The notes beneath the pieces are model-generated. The model did no database searches, was not told the DNA's origin, and saw nothing but the letters and a program-made list of their open reading frames with translations. Position numbers and translations under genes: made by a program. From Eubacterium sp. UBA3720 (GTDB lineage: Bacteria; Bacillota; Clostridia; Lachnospirales; Lachnospiraceae): a stretch of DNA of 8,709 bases. Positions 6,532-8,709 of the stretch are shown piece by piece. How positions within the stretch are numbered: the stretch's first letter is position 1; each line of letters starts with the position of its first letter. The stretch covers positions 1-8,709 of the forward strand of contig DFHP01000007.1 of assembly GCA_002371335.1 (NCBI GenBank), read 5' to 3'.

Positions 6532-6872
6532 TAAAGTCCAAATCCTCCAAGGCCGCCGGTCATTTTTCCCATATTTGCGGCAATTGCATCCTCTACCTGG
6601 CGAAGCGCCTCATTTGCGGCCGCCATGATCAGATCCTCAAGCATCTCAATGTCATCGGGATCCACAACCTCCTCGCTGAGATGCACCTTTGTGATCTCTC
6701 TTTTTCCTGTCACCGTAACTTCTACGGCACCGCCTCCGGCTGACGCCTTAAATTCAGTAACCTCCAGTTCCTTCTGCTGCTGTTCCATCTGACGCTGCAT
6801 TCTCTGTGCCTGTTTCATCAGATTGTTCATATTCCCCGGCATACCTCCGCCGAAACCACCTTTTCTTGCCAT
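6531..6872 (-). CDS. ybaB: Nucleoid-associated protein, YbaB/EbfC family
   Basis: A 113-residue small DNA-binding protein of the YbaB/EbfC family, which forms dimers that bind DNA as tweezers and is commonly encoded between dnaX and recR. A Gly/Met-rich N-terminus (GGFGGGMPGNMNNLMKQAQ) is followed by a Gln/Glu-rich helix (about 16-38). The conserved core has VTGKREITKVHLSEEVVDPDD (55-75) and MLEDLIMAAANEALRQVED. The C-terminus is Gly-rich. The AAGGAG ribosome binding site (6880-6885) lies seven bases before the ATG. The 115-base gap to dnaX contains a small GCGGT/ACCGC hairpin (6950-6965) but no terminator, so dnaX, ybaB and recR should be cotranscribed. Confidence 0.97.
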   Translation of the reverse strand: MARKGGFGGGMPGNMNNLMKQAQRMQRQMEQQQKELEVTEFKASAGGGAVEVTVTGKREITKVHLSEEVVDPDDIEMLEDLIMAAANEALRQVEDAIAANMGKMTGGLGGFGL

Positions 6873-6987
6873 ACTTATTCTCCTTTTTTATTTTATTTCC
6901 AGGCAGGTAATTGCGAAACCCTGCGCATCCCCGCGGAGCGTTTATCTCAGCGGTAGATTGACCGCCCGCAAACTCCCTGTTTCGTAT

Positions 6988-8616
6988 CTATTCGTACTCA
7001 ATGTCCATATTAATATTGTTTTTGACGGCTTCCTCTACAGAGATCGAGGTCAGCTTCCTGCTCTCACCATCTTCTCTGAGCAAAAATGAAACCGGCGCGT
7101 CGACTGACGTTTCCTCTTTGATCAGTTCCCTCACTTCTGTTTCCCACTGCGTTTTTTCTGACGGATCAAACATCAGCTGCGCTCCCTTACCGCTAAGTTC
7201 CAGGTACAGAACGGGTTCACTGTCTTTCGGATTAAATTTCGGTCTTGCTTTACGAAGTTCACTCCTTATCAGCACATTTGTCCGTCCCGCGATCTTCTGC
7301 CACATGGCCGCGATCTTCTGAAGATCCGGAGGAGCGGCTTTTCTCACCGGCACATCCTCTTTTTTTTCTTCTCCTTTATTCTTTTCTTCTTTTTTTCCTG
7401 AAATACCGGTTGTTCCGGGGCCCGCAGCATTGCCGTTTACAGCTCCTGCCGGTATGAACTCTCCTTCTTCAACGATTTTTTCCAGATCCCGTACTCTCTG
7501 AAGGAGCGCTTCCTGATCTACATCCATTTCCGGTCTGCAAAGCCGGATAAGCGCCGTTTCTACCAGAACTCTTTTTTGCCCGGAATATCTCAGATTTCCC
7601 GACAGTTCAGAGAAGATATGAATAAAACGCATCAGCACTGCAGGATCGATCATTTTACTTTCTTCCTTCAGCTGCAGAAGATTTTCAGAAGACACATCAA
7701 GAACATCCTCAAGATCGTCTGAACTCTGTACCAGAAGGAGATTTCTCATATACCATATGAAATCATCCACAAAGCGGCTCATCTCTTTTCCCTGTTCGAC
7801 CAGTTCCTCCAGTATCTGGATACTGCCCGCGGCATCTCCTGAGATCACTTTCCGTATCAAAACGCTGAATGTGTCCGTATCGATCGTTCCAAGAACCTCC
7901 AGCACCTTGTCAAAAGTCAGTTTCTCTCCCAGATAAAAAGCGATACACCGATCCATCAGGCTCAGAGCATCCCTCATTGATCCGTCTCCCTGCCGGGCAA
8001 CATACCGGACCGCCTTTTCTTCCGCTTCAACGTTCTCCCTCTCCAGAAGGCTTCTGAGCCGTTCAGAGATCGTGTCTGCGGATATCCTCTTAAAATCATA
8101 TCTCTGACATCTCGAAAGAATCGTTACCGGTATTTTATGCGCTTCGGTCGTCGCCAGAATAAATATAACATATTCCGGCGGCTCTTCAAGAGTTTTCAGC
8201 AGCGCGTTGAATGCGCCTGTGGAAAGCATATGGACCTCATCGACGATATATATCTTATATTTACCCTGCGTGGGGCGGTAGGAAACCTCCTCACGGATCT
8301 CTCTGATATTATCTACGCCGTTGTTGGATGCCGCGTCGATCTCAATAACATTTGTAGATGTACCGTTCAGTATCGCTCTGCAGGTCTCACATTCATTGCA
8401 CGGACCATTCTCTGTCGGGTGCTCACAATTAACTGCTCTTGCCAGGATCTTTGCAACGGTAGTCTTTCCTGTGCCCCGGGTACCGCAAAACAGATATGCA
8501 TGCCCTATTCTGTTTGCCTTCAGCTGATTCTTTAATGTAGTTACGATCGCGTCCTGGCCTTTTACCTCGTCAAAGGCAGGCGGTCGAAACTTACGGTACA
8601 ATGCAGTATACGCCAT
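6988..8616 (-). CDS. dnaX: DNA polymerase III subunits gamma and tau
   Basis: A 542-residue clamp-loader ATPase of the replicative DNA polymerase III. It shows Walker A GTRGTGKT (45-52), a zinc site (Cys64, Cys73, Cys76, Cys79), Walker B IYIVDEVH (122-129), sensor 1 ATT (155-157), the SRC arginine finger (168-170) and sensor 2 GSMRDALS (212-219). A helical collar domain (about 240-365) follows. After a Lys/Glu-rich linker (about 385-428) comes the tau-specific C-terminal region, with the DLQKIAAMWQKI motif typical of Firmicutes. The frame is open to 8688, but the ATG at 8614-8616 gives the universal MAYTALYRKFRP start and has GGGAG four bases upstream. The linker is encoded by slippery A runs (7360-7396), listed separately. 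Confidence 0.98.
   Translation of the reverse strand: MAYTALYRKFRPPAFDEVKGQDAIVTTLKNQLKANRIGHAYLFCGTRGTGKTTVAKILARAVNCEHPTENGPCNECETCRAILNGTSTNVIEIDAASNNGVDNIREIREEVSYRPTQGKYKIYIVDEVHMLSTGAFNALLKTLEEPPEYVIFILATTEAHKIPVTILSRCQRYDFKRISADTISERLRSLLERENVEAEEKAVRYVARQGDGSMRDALSLMDRCIAFYLGEKLTFDKVLEVLGTIDTDTFSVLIRKVISGDAAGSIQILEELVEQGKEMSRFVDDFIWYMRNLLLVQSSDDLEDVLDVSSENLLQLKEESKMIDPAVLMRFIHIFSELSGNLRYSGQKRVLVETALIRLCRPEMDVDQEALLQRVRDLEKIVEEGEFIPAGAVNGNAAGPGTTGISGKKEEKNKGEEKKEDVPVRKAAPPDLQKIAAMWQKIAGRTNVLIRSELRKARPKFNPKDSEPVLYLELSGKGAQLMFDPSEKTQWETEVRELIKEETSVDAPVSFLLREDGESRKLTSISVEEAVKNNINMDIEYE
7360..7396 (-). promoter_or_regulatory. Putative dnaX slippage/frameshift site
   Basis: On the minus strand an A7 run (7396-7390, in the codons GGA AAA AAA) is followed by AAAGGAG (7377-7371). 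Three bases later comes an A8 run (7367-7360, in GAA AAA AAA). Both runs fit the X XXY YYZ slippery pattern in the reading frame. A shift to the +1 frame (or an RNA with 7 or 10 A) meets TGA at 7346-7344 and gives a product of about 423 residues. A -1 shift (or 9 A) ends after about 452. Escherichia coli makes gamma by -1 shifting at A AAA AAG with an upstream Shine-Dalgarno, and Thermus does so by transcriptional slippage on an A9 run. Use of this site is inferred. Confidence 0.45.
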
Positions 8617-8638
8617 TTTACTCCCTTCCGTGCCCGCA

Positions 8639-8709
8639 AGGATTCCTTCCTGTAAGAATTCCTCACTGCGCAAGCGATAGAATCGCATAATCAGAATTAG
8701 TATACCATA
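8639..8709 (-). promoter_or_regulatory. Candidate dnaX promoter -10 and structured 5' leader
   Basis: At the edge of the window the minus strand reads TG-G-TATACT (8707-8699), an extended -10 element; the -35 would lie outside. Transcription would begin near 8692 and give a leader of about 75 bases. The leader has a perfect GCGAT-TCT-ATCGC hairpin (8674-8686). A second stem (8654-8663 with 8639-8648) has one mismatch and one wobble. This also argues against the longer frame starting at 8688. No known small RNA is recognised in the leader. Confidence 0.4.

Noticed and set aside
6873..6987. Separate promoter or terminator between dnaX and ybaB
   Set aside because: The GCGGT/ACCGC hairpin has no T-tract, and the only good -10-like TAAAAT would place the transcription start inside the ybaB ribosome binding site.
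8617..8688. 24-residue extension of DnaX
   Set aside because: DnaX begins MAYTALYRKFRP at 8616 with a ribosome binding site, and the longer start would lie almost on the predicted transcription start.

Overview
The window reads as a chromosomal segment of a Gram-positive Clostridia bacterium, most likely a Lachnospiraceae-type genome. This is inferred from moderate GC content, strong AGGAGG-type ribosome binding sites, the dnaX-ybaB-recR gene order, and a membrane-anchored DUF5711-like gene directly after recR. All seven genes lie on the minus strand, so transcription runs from high to low coordinates.

The right half (about 4596-8709) is a replication/recombination operon. It holds dnaX (clamp-loader subunits), ybaB (nucleoid-associated protein), recR (recombinational repair) and a 380-residue protein with one N-terminal membrane helix. 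A candidate extended -10 promoter sits at the window edge, and a clear intrinsic terminator (4596-4637) closes the unit. dnaX carries an A7 run and an A8 run with a Shine-Dalgarno-like sequence between them. This lies exactly where a frameshift would yield a short gamma-like product.

The left half is a three-gene MacAB-type ABC export operon: HlyD/MacA-like adaptor, MacB-type ATPase and MacB-type permease. It has its own upstream region with candidate promoters, tight start/stop overlaps, and an intrinsic terminator at 59-119. The adaptor is the oddest gene: a roughly 320-residue segment lies between its lipoyl/hairpin part and its beta-barrel. It consists of an acidic linker, a Gly/Asn/Ser-rich low-complexity stretch and a surface-protein-like beta domain with an EF-hand-like loop. 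An adaptor lengthened in this way would suit export across a thick wall with no outer-membrane partner (inference).

Between the permease stop codon and the operon terminator lies a highly structured block of about 170 bp (211-386). It has a hairpin near each end, a 13-bp inverted repeat, and a short open frame that resembles a protein tail. The best reading is a small non-autonomous or decayed IS200/IS605-type element that preserves a tnpB 3' end and omega-RNA-like right end. This is not proven from the sequence alone. It is the most likely undescribed item here.
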